DNA of 64,000 nt, from the NCBI GenBank assembly GCA_030272585.1, contig BSYQ01000011.1, positions 868,001 through 932,000 on the forward strand, read 5' to 3'. The stretch comes from Bryopsis sp. KO-2023. Taxonomy: Eukaryota; Chlorophyta; Ulvophyceae; Bryopsidales; Bryopsidaceae. The position numbers and the translations under genes were made by a program. The notes below the pieces were generated by a model. The model was not told the origin of the DNA and did not search any database. It was given only the letters and a program-made list of their open reading frames with translations. Shown here one piece after another: positions 16,302 through 28,191 of the stretch (position 1 is the first letter of the stretch; every line of letters begins with the position of its first letter).

Positions 16302-16694
16302 CGAGCCAGCAGGCGAGCACTCAAAAACGTTCAAGAATGGTTGCAACGACGGGACAGCAAGAAGCGCGGTCGGCCAAGAGAAGAAAGAGAGAAATTTCCC
16401 TCTTTCCTATCGACGAATTTCTTGTTTCTAGATCGCGCCCTGCGTGTCCTTTCCTTCCAGCTGTCCAGTGTTGAGAAGGTATGGACACCGTAAGTTTCTT
16501 GGAGAAAGGAGTCCCAATCGACGCGCGTCCTATCTTGACAAGATTCCATTCCGCCCACTCATTGGGAAATAGATTTTCTTGATCAGCTCGATTTAAAATT
16601 AAATAAGATGGCGTGAGAAAAACAGCCTTGTTGGACACCTGAAACCACGAACTCCGAGCGCTTGTGATATCAGTTCTTTCTTCGAATTCCAAAG

Positions 16695-17765
16695 ATGAAT
16701 GCTTGTTCTCCCGTCGAATGGGACTTACCCAAAAACACCCTCGTCGATATTTTTCAAAAGATTCCTGCCGTCTCGCTTGCTAGATGCTCCTGCGTGGCCA
16801 AGTCTTGGCGAGAAGTTACGAACACAGAGTCTGGCTTGAGACGAAAACTCGGCTTGCAGCGTGCATGGTTGCAGGATCCAATACAACCCACAATCCACAA
16901 GGGCCACGGTGCATTTTGCATAGTGTGTTGCGCCAGGATGGAAAATCTGATTGCCTTCGGAAGTCACTTTTCGTTTAAGGTGTTGGATTTCGACGCGGGA
17001 AAACTGGTTTTCGATTGCGATGAGATTGGATCAGTGCACAGCGTTGCTTTTATAGATAGGATGCTTGTTACCGCAGCTTTCGATGGCGGGTTGTCTGGAT
17101 GGGATGTTTCGACATGGAAGAAGGTTTTCTGCGTCTCGATTTTCAACGATAGAATCTTTTCGATCGCAGACTTGGGCGACAGCATGGGTTTTGGGTCCGG
17201 TGGTGGGGATATTCAAATTTGGAGAAAAGGTGTGTGGGAGTTGGAGAGGTCCCTTCAAGGTCACATTAGTGCTGTTTGTGGGCTCGTATCTGAAAAAAGC
17301 AACCTCTTGATCAGCGGGTCATATGATGAAACGATTCGAATATGGCGGTTAGATGAAAACGCTTGCATCAGAGTGATTTGTGGACAAAAACAAGGAGTGA
17401 GCTCCTTGAGCTTGGTTTGTGATGGGTTGATCTTTTGTGGGGCGCGTGACGGCAATATTCGCTCATGGGACTTGGAAAGCGGTGAATATGTGCAAACCTT
17501 TCGAGGTCACGCTCTTTCTGCGATTTTGACAAGATCTGTTGCGTCAGTCGTTACCAAAGGAGGTCGGGTTTTCAGTGGAGGTGCTGATGGAACGGTAAAG
17601 ATATGGGATGCGACCAAGGGTGAGTGTGTGCGGAGCTTCGATTGTTCTGGTGAGGAGCGAGGGATGTGGCAAATGATGTATGTGTTAGGGGTTGATGATG
17701 AAAAATTGACAGCTGTTAGTGGTACTGGAGAGATTTGGGAATGGGATTTTTCCAAGGGGCTTTAA
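16695..17765 (+). CDS. F-box/WD40 repeat protein 2, intronless
   Basis: A 356-residue protein from a single open frame. The N-terminal F-box reads LPKNTLVDIFQKIPAVSLAR then CVAKSWREV. WD40 blade ends include GLSGWDV, GDIQIWRK, TIRIWRL, NIRSWDL, TVKIWDA and a final GEIWEWDF. It is a likely SCF substrate adaptor of the same class as the gene at 9452-10558 but clearly diverged in sequence, so not a recent copy. Its ATG is 393 bp from the divergent cytidylyltransferase start, so the two may share a promoter region. Confidence 0.88.
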   Translation: MNACSPVEWDLPKNTLVDIFQKIPAVSLARCSCVAKSWREVTNTESGLRRKLGLQRAWLQDPIQPTIHKGHGAFCIVCCARMENLIAFGSHFSFKVLDFDAGKLVFDCDEIGSVHSVAFIDRMLVTAAFDGGLSGWDVSTWKKVFCVSIFNDRIFSIADLGDSMGFGSGGGDIQIWRKGVWELERSLQGHISAVCGLVSEKSNLLISGSYDETIRIWRLDENACIRVICGQKQGVSSLSLVCDGLIFCGARDGNIRSWDLESGEYVQTFRGHALSAILTRSVASVVTKGGRVFSGGADGTVKIWDATKGECVRSFDCSGEERGMWQMMYVLGVDDEKLTAVSGTGEIWEWDFSKGL

Positions 17766-18301
17766 GCAGTTTTTGGAAACCCCAGATTGGGTGACGGTTA
17801 CTTTTGACTATAAGGAAGGATTGTATTCTTTGTGACGCTTCTTTAACAACAATGACTTGACTTCAACTTGACGCATGTAATTTTTGGTTTGGTTTGGTTA
17901 ACTTGACGCGTTCAAGTTCTGAGATCGCATCGACAACGCAGTGTTGTTGATTCGTTGACCATGCCATAAACCTTTGAACTATCCTCCACTAGTAGTGTGC
18001 TAGTACCGCCATGATGAATGCGATCCACCGATCACAAACTTCTCGAGATGGCTGTACATTGAACAGCCACGTTGAAGGCGGGCGATTGTGATTTTCTTCA
18101 GTGGAACGATCGCTCGCCACTCAAAATGGAATCGACAAGAAGAGAAAACTTAAACCTCCCAACAGATTTCCTACACAGAGCTTCTACCAATGGTGTTGAA
18201 CTACAAAGATGAAGGAAAACATACTATAAACACGCTAGCACCCTACAGAGTCCCCAACGAAGCTAAGATGGATCTGTTGTCTATCAAGGAACTGCCTCTC
18301 T
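17766..18301. other. Convergent spacer between F-box/WD40 gene 2 and SPFH gene A
   Basis: No gene is seen. The stretch presumably holds the two 3' UTRs. Confidence 0.4.
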
Positions 18302-20009
18302 TTACGGTTGATCGTTGGGCGTTACGGCGGGCTGGTGCATCCCAATTTCGATCCTCTTCTTTTTCTCTATTTGCCTGTTCAGCAAATATCTGAGGATCCC
18401 TTCAATGTCGAGTCCCAAAGCCTCCATGGCGAACTTCGTCTGGTTGGCTTCTTTCTCGAATCGATTCAACAAGGAGTCCGCCTTCAGGTGCAAATATCGT
18501 GCGTGTCAACAAAACTCAAAGGCTATTGTGAGATTCTGGATAACTAGCACACGATATAATATGCAGGTGTCGAATTTTCACCTCCGCAGCAGCGCGGTTT
18601 ATCAAAATCTGAGACTCCGTCTCAGCCTCGGCCGCAGCGATTCTTGCTTGCTCCTGTGCGACCTTGTAAATATATGCAACAGCAAATGTCACGATTCTCA
18701 GCCACTACCCTTTCACTTTCTTGCGAAATCATAGCCTGGGAGAATTTCCTTTTCGTCCTTCCCACACCTTTAGTCTAGTTTCCGCTTTCGTCAAGGCCTG
18801 GGTACGCTCGTTTCTTGCCAGATTTATATCTTCTCTTGCGTTTTCTTTGGCTTCCACTGCTGCTTCCCACCTGATATAAAGTTTAGTGTCTTCAGTTCAT
18901 TTTTTATTACTTCCGGCTGGAATAATTCCATTCGAAAATCTCTAACGATGGCATGGATGGAAAAGGCCACCACCGCTGCTGTGGAGCGACAAGCGTGCGT
19001 TTCAGGAGCATACCTTCGTGGAGGCTCGATGTTTTTCAGTTGTACATCGATCACTGTTGCCATCAACCCCGCTCTGCCATCATCTCCTTGAAAAATTTGC
19101 TGCAGTCAATTGTTGTGGGTGAGACTTGGGTTCTGGGCAATCTGATTCAACTTCGACAAATTGGACGCTTCGATATCTAATCGATTAGAGGGTGGCACAC
19201 TGCGAAAACCTGTTTCTCAATTGACCCTTGCAAGGGTCTTCTTAACCTGAACGTCACCACCATTTCTTACCTCCATGAATTTCTTTTGTTGCTCCTGTAC
19301 TTCAATTCTTCTGCTTTGAAACTCTGAAATTGCGAAAAGGCCACACCCATGATGAATCGCGCTTGTAGCGGCAGCCACCACAAGCCTATCATAGTTTTTC
19401 GAGTCCCTGAAGCAAATGTGGATCTATCTTCAACTTTACTCTTGTGTATCTGTTGTGAAATAGACCACGCACTTGTTCTGCATTAAGCATTGAAATCGGT
19501 GCAGGTCCCAAAGGCGGCATACCTGTACAGGGAGACTATTTCCTTAACCTGGGTGCGGTTGGGCAGGTACTGAAACCCCACAGTGAGGGGCAACAGAAGC
19601 CCATCTTTTGATACGCATCTTGTTTCGATTTCCCGTGAAAGATAAACGGCCGAGAATTTCAGGAAGTCGAAAAAAGGTGGCCCGCTATGTAAACCTTCCC
19701 CTGTGATCCACAGAATCGGTTTTTATCCACTTCATACCCTCCATCGACAGATGCAATCGCGCCGTTTGAAAGTCGTCCATACTTTTTCAAAGACGATCAA
19801 CCTCTGCTCTGTGAGGGTTCAAAGAGGTTTCTGTGTGCCTTCTACGAACCTTTTATCGCCCCAAGATCCCGCTCTTGCGTGTCATACTCCACGGCAACTT
19901 CCGTCGATTCCACTTTCTTTAACGAACTACTCAACAGCACAATCGCCACGATTACGACGACTAATGCAGCGCAAGCGTATATCGACACCTTTCTTGACAG
20001 ACACGCCAT
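18302..20009 (-). CDS. SPFH/band-7 membrane protein A, 7 exons
   Basis: Exons on the minus strand: 20009-19850, 19700-19523, 19406-19271, 19099-19014, 18870-18768, 18662-18582 and 18481-18302, phase-consistent, giving 307 residues. An N-terminal membrane segment (VSIYACAALVVVIVAIVLL) is followed by an SPFH-type start (VESTEVAVEYDTQERDLG), a central band-7 region with LPLTVGFQYLPN and ATVIDVQLKNIEPPR, and a long Ala/Glu/Arg-rich helix as in prohibitins and flotillins. The C-terminus is GLDIEGILRYLLNRQIEKKK then a short tail. SPFH proteins form ring-like membrane scaffolds. This is not a canonical prohibitin; the membrane it occupies is unknown. It is head-to-head with SPFH gene B, 443 bp between start codons, and almost the same length. 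Confidence 0.85.
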
Positions 20010-20452
20010 TGTGAGATCCCCTGGACCTGGAGCTGAGAATTCGTCGAACGATGCTTTCCAACTTGAGGGATAATCTTAAAGAGTTTGGTCAGCGACAACT
20101 CGGAAAGTTGCCAGAAACTCGGGTTCCCGCGCAAATCCCCACCGTGGCGATTGAAGGTGCTCGCAACAGATCTGCAGAACAGAACAATTTTGGATGATTG
20201 CATTTTTAGTTCCCAATGGGAATAAACCAGGGATAAAACATATTTTCTGTTCGTGGTGATGTAGGCACAGCCGCACAGTCCTCGAAGGAAGAGAGCAGCG
20301 CTTTGGCTGTAGACATCAAGAACGGTACACGTTTGCCAACACCCCATCAACTTCTCCTTTTGTTGCTTCCGTCGCCACACACGCTCGTAACAAATTCAAA
20401 CTGATTGCCAGACACTCAAGAACCAGCTAGGAGGGTTGCTCCTGCTCCGAAA

Positions 20453-22162
20453 ATGCCAAGCCAGCACCGTAGGACCGTAACTCGATGGGTGAGAAAAGAT
20501 AAGGAAGGAAAAATAAGAAAGAAGTCGAACCAAGAACCAGCTATTTTTGTCTTTCTAGTTGATGAGCTATGAAAACACAGGTTGGGCTTCTAAACCATTG
20601 GATGTCCCTTCCACAGAAGGAATAATAATTGAGCCTAATTTGCTGTGAACTCCCTTGAAGGGAGTGCCACTTCTGTGCATCGGTGCCCTTTTGATTGTGA
20701 TTCTCGTTCCCACGAGTTTGTCGTCCGTTGAATACTATGAGTATGGGCTCGTAAAAAAAAGGTCGTCTGGATCGATGCTGTTGGGTAAAGGGGTGTATGG
20801 ACCCGGTCGCTACCACCTGGGACCAGACTTCACCTTCAAGAAATTTCAAGCAGATGCACACCGTGTTAAATTTGAGGGACTGAGCGTCTTTACGGGGGAT
20901 AAACTGGAGACTTTACTCGATATCGATGTTATCTACTTCATAAAGAAGGACAAGTTGGTTGAGCTCCATAATTCATTCGAAAGGGCGTACAGACCGGTGG
21001 TGAGTGGGGCTGCACATCAACATCGATTCTTTGTTCTAGCAAACCCTTTAAAACGGTGTTTTGAACAGAGTTGGGGAAGTGCAGGTGGAAGGACGGATTC
21101 TGGACGCCATCAAGAACACAGCACCACGCTTCGACACCGCAAAATTTTTCGAGAATCGCACTCTTATCGAGGCTGAACTCTTGACGGCGGTGAAAGATCG
21201 GGCGGCAGGAGTGTTCGTATCAGCTTCAGATTTGTGAGTACACACAGGAGCTGTTTACCATCTCATGTTTCGAGTCGAAACTGATCTGTCTACACAGAGT
21301 GCAAGTTCTTGCTGGCGTTGAGGTTGTTTTTCTTCGAATCAGGTTTCTGTCCAGGGTGTCAATTCCACCAGAAGTCCAGGATCGCCAATTGAGCGTCGCA
21401 ACTCAAAGGGAAGACAATTTCAAGGAGGAAAATATCCAACAGAGTCTGCTCATGAGGCAAGAGACGGCTAGACTTGTCAACGAAATCGACAACCAAGCTC
21501 GCCTTGTCGTCGAGAGGTCGAAGGCCAATGCAACCCTCACGGTATGCCTACTCGAGTGTGATCTGGAGAGGCACAACACAACTTGGCTCTATTCGTTACC
21601 CCTCCTTAAGGCATTCGCAAGCTTGCGAATGCCTCTTTAATATTTTTATTCATTTTTGGGAAGATATATCTTGCCAAGATATACTCATATACATGAGTGG
21701 TGCTGTTTGCATCGAAAAAAAGGCCTCTGCATTCAGAGCAACACTTTTGTTTTGTCCAGAGGCGTAGCCAGGGGGGGCCTGCCCCCCCACCCCCCCCCCC
21801 AAAAAAAAAAGATGCTTTGGCCCTCCAAGATTTTTTGTAGTGCACCCAGAAAACAACAACAACAAACAAACAGAAGTTTGTGTTTTGCTCTGTCTTGTTT
21901 GTCTGAGCGGCCCCACCCAATTTTTTTTTGGCTCCTCAAGTTTATCCTATGGTTTTTCCCTCAGGTCGAAAAGGCCGAAGCTGAGGCCGCTGCGATCGTG
22001 GAAGAGGCGCGTTTCACTGGCTTAAAGTTTCTGAACGAGGCGCTGAACGTTACGACGGAGCAAGACAAGGCAACGCTCGACTACATCAAAGCTATTGATG
22101 CGAACTCGAACGCCGGGTTGTACTTAAACTTCGAAAGTTTGAGGATCAATTCGGCTTCTTAG
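20453..22162 (+). CDS. SPFH/band-7 membrane protein B, 5 exons
   Basis: Exons: 20453-20488, 20661-20999, 21085-21233, 21343-21541 and 21965-22162, phases 0, 0, 2 and 0, giving 306 residues. The first exon encodes only a short basic N-terminus (MPSQHRRTVTRW); the second begins with a hydrophobic anchor (LLCIGALLIVILV) followed by an SPFH start (VEYYEYGLVKKRS) and GPGRYHLGPDFTF. Later exons give VEGRILDAIKNTAPRFDTAK, a coiled-coil helix and a tail ending NFESLRINSAS. Length and exon logic mirror SPFH gene A, its head-to-head neighbour, so the pair probably arose by inverted duplication followed by strong divergence. The first exon and the second acceptor (TTGAAG/GG) are inferred from phase and are the weakest part. 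Confidence 0.8.
21609..21634. repeat. Perfect 26-bp palindrome in SPFH-B intron 4
   Basis: Two 13-base arms are exact reverse complements with no spacer. It lies in the 423-bp intron between 21541 and 21965. Confidence 0.9.
21758..21812. repeat. G-run/C-run segment in SPFH-B intron 4, possible transposon remnant
   Basis: AGAGGCGTAGCCAGGGGGG is followed by C-runs and an A-run. The GGCGTAGCCAGGGG motif recalls ends of some eukaryotic DNA transposons (recollection, not a search). No partner end was identified in this window. Confidence 0.3.
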
Positions 22163-23191
22163 GGCAATGGAGGGCACCAGATAGTGGTGCCTTGGGTGAA
22201 AAAATTTTCGTTTTGGGCGTGAGAGGTTGATGGGAGTTTGCAAATGGTTGTGTTCAGGGTGAATTGATGCACTTGAGGTTCTTGGGGTTCGTATAGATAG
22301 ATATTTTGTAAAAAGATATGATGAAATATACCCTCTTCTTGGATTCCCATTTTGCTTCATGTACAAACAAACAAACATCAATTACATTGTGTAGGAGAAA
22401 CCGCTTCCTGTACCATTGAGTGAGCACATGTTAGATTGATAAATAGTATGGAATGGTAAAGTGACAGTTTGGGGTTGCCTTCCTGTAACGTATATATGGA
22501 GAGAGGCATCTCTGTGATTTTTTCTATCCTCGTTTCCTTTAGGTTGAAAATACCTTTTTGTGAAAAACACAGGCGACTTAATTGTGAAGTATTGTAGTCC
22601 ATGGTTGTATGATAAACATATCGAAACAAAATATATCCTTTCCTTTCTTTATTCTCGTCTTTCTTTTTTTCTTCTTACTCCAGAACACAAAGGATGGCCA
22701 GGGAGGAGTTTCTCCACCAGCATTTTCTCAAAACCACTGGAAGCTGTGCATATCCTGTACAAGAGGCAACCTGCATCGGTTCGGAAGGTGTTTAGAGGAT
22801 CATTTTTCCTCGTGCATGTGTTTACTGGCGTAGATCAAATTACGCCCTGATTCGGAGCGAATGGCAGCTTCCCTTTGGATTATCCATGCATTTCCTCTCT
22901 CTTGATTATTTCACGATGCATTCAGTTTGGCCAAACTTGAGTTCTGTGAAACACAGCAAACAAACAAACAAACAAACAAACAAACATTTGTGTGGGAGAA
23001 TATAAAAAAAACACAAGAAACACAGCACATTTCACGATCTCGCAGAAAATGACCAAAATCAGATTATGCTCACGGTGGTAATGATTACGTGATGCATGCT
23101 CCTGTTCTTGCGACAATTTGAGTGTGCGCGAATCTGGACGGACACCGTTTCTGTTCGGTTCTGCGAGTGTGGGCAAACCCACGCCGACAAG
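22163..23191. other. Spacer between SPFH gene B and prohibitin-2
   Basis: No coding signal is seen. It contains a (CAAA)n microsatellite at about 22957-22985 and presumably the prohibitin-2 promoter. Confidence 0.4.
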
Positions 23192-26100
23192 ATGAACAAT
23201 ATGAGGAACGTCCAGATACCGTCGGGGGGGCTCGGTTCCCTCGCTCGGGTGTTGCTTTTAGGCGGCGGGTTGGCGTACGGCGCGATGAACTCGCTCTTCA
23301 CGGTCGAAGGTGGTCACAGAGGAATCGTGTTCAATAGAGTCGTCGGGATCAAAGAGGAGGTGGGTGGGGAAACTTGGGGGTCGAAATCTACGCACGAAAC
23401 ATGGAACAAGATTTCTCTCGAGGGTGATCTCGGGAAATGCGAAGGGAAAAAAGTTGTTTCGGTTGGGGGTAAACGTGATCAAGCTCTTGGGACCTTTTGT
23501 TTTCCATCCAGTTTCTTTTGTTTTTTCATTTTTCATTTTTTTGGGGGGGTACAGGGTCCCCGTGTTCTTTAAAAGGATACTGCTAGCATGCGCACCCCAC
23601 TCAATTATCTGAATGGCTTTTTTTTCATCGATTTATACGATCAACAAGTTAACATCCACAACTCAAGAAACGTAATTTTCTACCACTGATATAGTGCTCA
23701 GCATCGATCCATCCACTCCACATGTACAGATTTTTCTGGGTTTCTTGGCATGGTGATGACCAGGAAAATGATTGTTGATCGCAGATGTACCCCGAAGGAA
23801 CCCACTTGTTGCTTCCTTGGTTTGAGCGCCCCATTATCTATGATGTTCGCGCAAAGCCTAACTTGATCAACAGCACATCTGGAAGCAAGGATCTGCAAAT
23901 GGTGAGGGAAAAATCCACCTCCACCCTCTCCCCCCCCAAAAAAACAAAAAAAGAAATAAGAAAAAACACCCCCATAAGAACTTGCAAATCTCAATTCCAA
24001 AACCTTAATCAACAAGAACTGTATCGAGATAGATTTTTTTTTAATTTTTGTTTTCAGTTATTGAAAGGGTTGCTGCTTATCGAGATTTGTTTTGCTTTGT
24101 TACTTTCTTTGTTTGTGTTAAGGTCAACATCAGTTTGAGAGTTTTGACTCGACCCAATCAAGCAAAATTGCCGGAGCTGTACAGGCAACTGGGGACCGAC
24201 TATGCCGAGCGAGTTCTTCCTTCAATCATCCAGGTCTGGAGCCAGATTCTATCAGAAATCCATGTTCTGTGATTATTTTTTTGAAAAATTATGTATTTTT
24301 GAACAGTGATGGGCATATGGTCCACTAAAGAAACGCTTGGAAAAGATGAAAAGGTTTTTTAAGAAAGTTTTATGTGCTGGTGGTGTTCTGGTGATATGAT
24401 ATGTTTTTTTTTTGGTCAGACAGAAAAGGGGACCAGTTATTCGGGAGGTGAATGAAAGCACCTTATCTTTTTTTTGGATTGTTTTTGATGTTTAGGAAAC
24501 CCTGAAGAGCGTCATTGCACAATACAATGCAAGTCAATTGCTGACCATGCGAGAGGTACAGTTGATAAGAATCATTTACGCTTACGTAATCTGTTATTGC
24601 TATTTTGGAGCTGGAAAATTTGGTTTTGGCTGAATATGGCAAGATAAATTTGACTGGCATCGATATCTATCCTTGCAAAACAGAATGTCGGGAACTGAGA
24701 TGGAAAAAAAAACAGTGATGCTGAAGGATTTTTCTTTTTTTTTTAGTCGTAACAAATCTGGTATTAAAATAAGAACAGTGGAGGGAAGGGCTATAGTCAG
24801 CAGTGCATCATTTCTGGATTCGTAGGGGTAAAAAAAAAAATACTTTTGATTTTTTTTTTAAATAGTAAAACAAACTTTTCGGGCTGTTTTTTTGTGTTTT
24901 TTTTCCCTTCTTTCAATGCTCCCTTTATTGTTGATATCTGAGATTCCAGTTTTTTTTGTGTTTTTTTTTACAGATGGTCAGTAAGGATATTCGACGCATT
25001 TTGACGGAAAGGGCACGATTCTTTAACATCATTTTGGATGATGTGTCCATCACCCAACTGACTTTCAGTCGAGAATACACAGCTGCAGTCGAAGCCAAAC
25101 AAGTTGCTCAACAAGACGCAGAACGAGCGAAGTTTGTTGTAAGTACACTGTAAAAATAAAATAGAAAAAATAGAATGTATAGATATAGTTTTTTATTTTT
25201 TATATTTTTCTTGGTTGTAAAGAAAGAGGGAGCATTATACACGATTTCTCATTTTTATTGATTCCTGGGTCGGTCATTCAGTCTGCCTTGGACCAGATAT
25301 AATTGTATTCTGTTTTCTTTCATTTTTGTTCGTTTTTTTTTTTTTTTTGGGGGGGGGGGGTAGATGCTTGATGTTTCACAATAAAATTCCAAAACAATTG
25401 TCGCATAGTGAAGTGCATTTTTTTTGAAATTTTTGTCAGTCTCTCTTCCAATACTCGTGTTGTTGAGTTGAGGGATTGGTGAATTAATCGGATGAAACTG
25501 AGTGGTGTGGATACCTTGAAAATTGCGTTGAGAAGGAGTTGTTTTTATGATGGGGCTGGTTTTTTTTACAATTCTTTTGGTGAACAGGTGGAAAAAGCCA
25601 GTCAAGAAAAAGAGGGGATGATCATTCGAGCACAGGGAGAGGTATGGATTTGTCAAACAGAGTGAAACCTGGATTAAAAAAAAAGAAGGGAAAAACCTGC
25701 TGAAAAAAGTCGATACTTCTTTGGAGAAGTTTTTGCATGAATTTTTTTTTGGTTGTTTCTACTATCTTTGTCTGAACCAAGCAAGAGGCCTTCAATCAAA
25801 TAAAAATAATTTATTAGAAATTGATTAATTAAATTAAATGTATGTATATTTTATTGAAGAGGGGTGGAGGTTGCAGTTGGACCATCTGTCGAGGAAAAAA
25901 AAAAGGAAAAAGGGAAAAAAAAAACATTGTTCTTCCTTCTGAACACTGACACTAGACTGTGTGGCAATTGAAATCCGCAGGCCCAGTCTGCCATGCTGAT
26001 TGGCCAGGCCATCCAGAAAAACCCTGCATTTTTGACGTTGAGGAAAATTGAGGTGATGCATCTGCGTCCAACAACATCTGTGTCCAGGTTCATCTTGTCA

Positions 26101-26580
26101 GTTTGTTTAACTTTTATGTTTTGATTTTATCGGATGCAAAACAAGTGCTGTTGCTTTTGGACACGCTGCTTTAACACCAAAGGACTTTCGTCAGTTTTTT
26201 TGTTCTTTGGAATTCCACCTGCTTCCTGGAGGGATATTTGCATTTGATTCTTTTTGTGGGGTGCAGGCGGCACGAGATATTGCCTCGACAATTGCTTCTT
26301 CACAAAATCGTGTGTATTTGAATGCTGAGAGTCTGCTTCTGACCACACTGGTAAGAAAAACACCATAATTTCAACTGAAATAGTTTTTTGAAGGAAAATG
26401 AGATGAGCTTGAAAAAAAAATTGCATTTTCTTCTTTTTTCCATGGAGAATATAATTATTTTTTTTTGGAAAAAGACAAATTTAAAGTGCCTTTTTTTGTG
26501 TTTTTGGTTAAAAGAATTATTTTTTTCCCTGTTGTGCAAATTTGTGTTATTTTGGTTTACAGGGTAGGGAAGTGAAATGA
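23192..26580 (+). CDS. PHB2: Prohibitin-2, 9 exons
   Basis: Exons: 23192-23359, 23785-23901, 24123-24233, 24496-24555, 24974-25138, 25588-25641, 25981-26052, 26267-26350 and 26563-26580. All eight introns are GT-AG and phase 0, giving 282 residues. Prohibitin-2 forms ring complexes with prohibitin-1 in the mitochondrial inner membrane that stabilise proteases and cristae. Diagnostic blocks in order: an N-terminal hydrophobic anchor, [112 protein letters not shown] and [14 protein letters not shown]. The final 18-base exon (GREVK, stop) is inferred from phase and is the least certain. It is the third SPFH-fold gene in this cluster. Confidence 0.95.
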
Positions 26581-26977
26581 ATGGATCTCTGGAGCAGGAT
26601 GAGGGGCAAAAAAAAATTGAACATGCCCGCACCATCGACGATAAAGAATATATATAATTATACACAGATGTTCTTTTTTTAAACATATTTTTTTCTGTTA
26701 GAATGTGGGATTTTGTTGCAGTGCTAGCATCTATTTCTTTTTCCTTCTTGCCTTATGTGATCGATTCTTTGTGGAAAAGAGTCTTTGTGGAGTTTTTTGA
26801 GAAAAGATCTGAGGGAAAAAAAAATGGAAGTGGAGGAGGGGGAGGTAGAACTTGGCTTGATGGGGGGTGTCTCGAAAAGTAATGATTCGACCAGGTCTCT
26901 GGACGAAATATATGCAACAAGCACACCTGGAAAACTTTTTTTTGCCTTTGAAAACTGAGGAAAAAACGAAAAAAACA
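26581..26977. other. Spacer between prohibitin-2 and the TIR element
   Basis: A/T-rich, with no gene seen. Confidence 0.4.
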
Positions 26978-26979
26978 TA

Positions 26980-27845
26980 CTTACTCCGTCCGGGAATAAC
27001 TGTCCACTTTAGTTTGGGTAACAGTTCACGCGTGAAACGTCCAATTGATGTGAAATTTTGTGGGCAGCATCTCTGATACACGTAGATGAAGCCCACAAAA
27101 TTTCAGATCCATTGGTGTAGAGGCTGCGATGCAGTGACTCCGAAACCAGAAAAGAAGAAAAACCTCCATTTTCACTTCGACGACTTTTATTTTTTCCATA
27201 CCAAAATTAGCCCAAAATTTTGAGATACTGTTACCAAGCAACAATATACACTTCTCACAGTGTATCCCCAAACTTTGCTCTGAAAATTCCACCTGGCCTC
27301 TCGTGTAATGCGCTTGGCATTCCGTATCAAAATCCCATTTTCTAGGCAGCTTGGTGACGTTCGCTCCTATTTTCGAGCGTACTGGCGCGAAAAGGTCTCC
27401 CAAGTTGCGTTTCCGACGTTTGCGAGGTCGAGGTGGAGTTCGCGCATTGCCCCGCTATTTTCTGTTTCAGAGGTCGACTTTCCTCGGTTTTATAGTCGTC
27501 ACGATTACCGAACGACGACATCATGCTTTACTCACTGGTTCAATTACGAAGAAATTTTGTGAGCTCGCGACAGAACATCTGAGGCATGTGTTCACAAAAT
27601 TTTGTGGCAAACGATGAACTTTTAACGTGTCAAAACGTTCACAGGAAGGTGAAAATGGAGGTTTTTCTTCTTTTCTGGTTTCGGAGTCACTGCATCGCAG
27701 CCTCTACACCAATGGATCTGAAATTTTGTGAGCTTCATCTACGTGTATCAGAAATGCTGCCCACAAAATTTCACATCAATTGGATGTCTCACTCGTGAAC
27801 CTTAACCCCAAACATAAGTGGACAATTATTCAGGGACGGAGTAAG
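26980..27845. mobile_element. Non-autonomous TIR transposon with TA target duplication, mariner/Stowaway-like
   Basis: The first and last roughly 190 bp are reverse complements with scattered mismatches; the arms begin CTTACTCCGTCC and share blocks such as TGAAATTTTGTGGGCAGCAT. TA flanks both ends (26978-26979 and 27846-27847). A TA duplication and a CTCCGTCC-like terminus fit the Tc1/mariner group; plant Stowaway elements have similar ends (family knowledge). The roughly 480-bp interior has no transposase-like frame, so the element would need a helper. Confidence 0.85.
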
Positions 27846-28191
27846 TACAAAAAAACTCACTCCTATGAAATCATAAAAACAGGAAGGACAAATCTGTCTG
27901 ATACGGATGAAGTTGCTCTGCCAGATTGGGGGATGTCACCTGTCGTGCACCCGAAAGAGGATAACAGCCATGTGTACAGGTCCAATCTAATCTGATGCTG
28001 GTATCACACGGTTTTCTGTTGGTAATCGAGAGATGCGTTACCAGTCTGACTGACTGGTAACGTTTCAATTTCATTACCAACATTCCACTTCTGAATATTT
28101 GGATCTAATGCTTTTATGCACAAAGTTATACTTAGGATATGGTGATGGGGTTCACTGTTTGTCAGAGAATTATAGCCATAGGATTTGCCCT

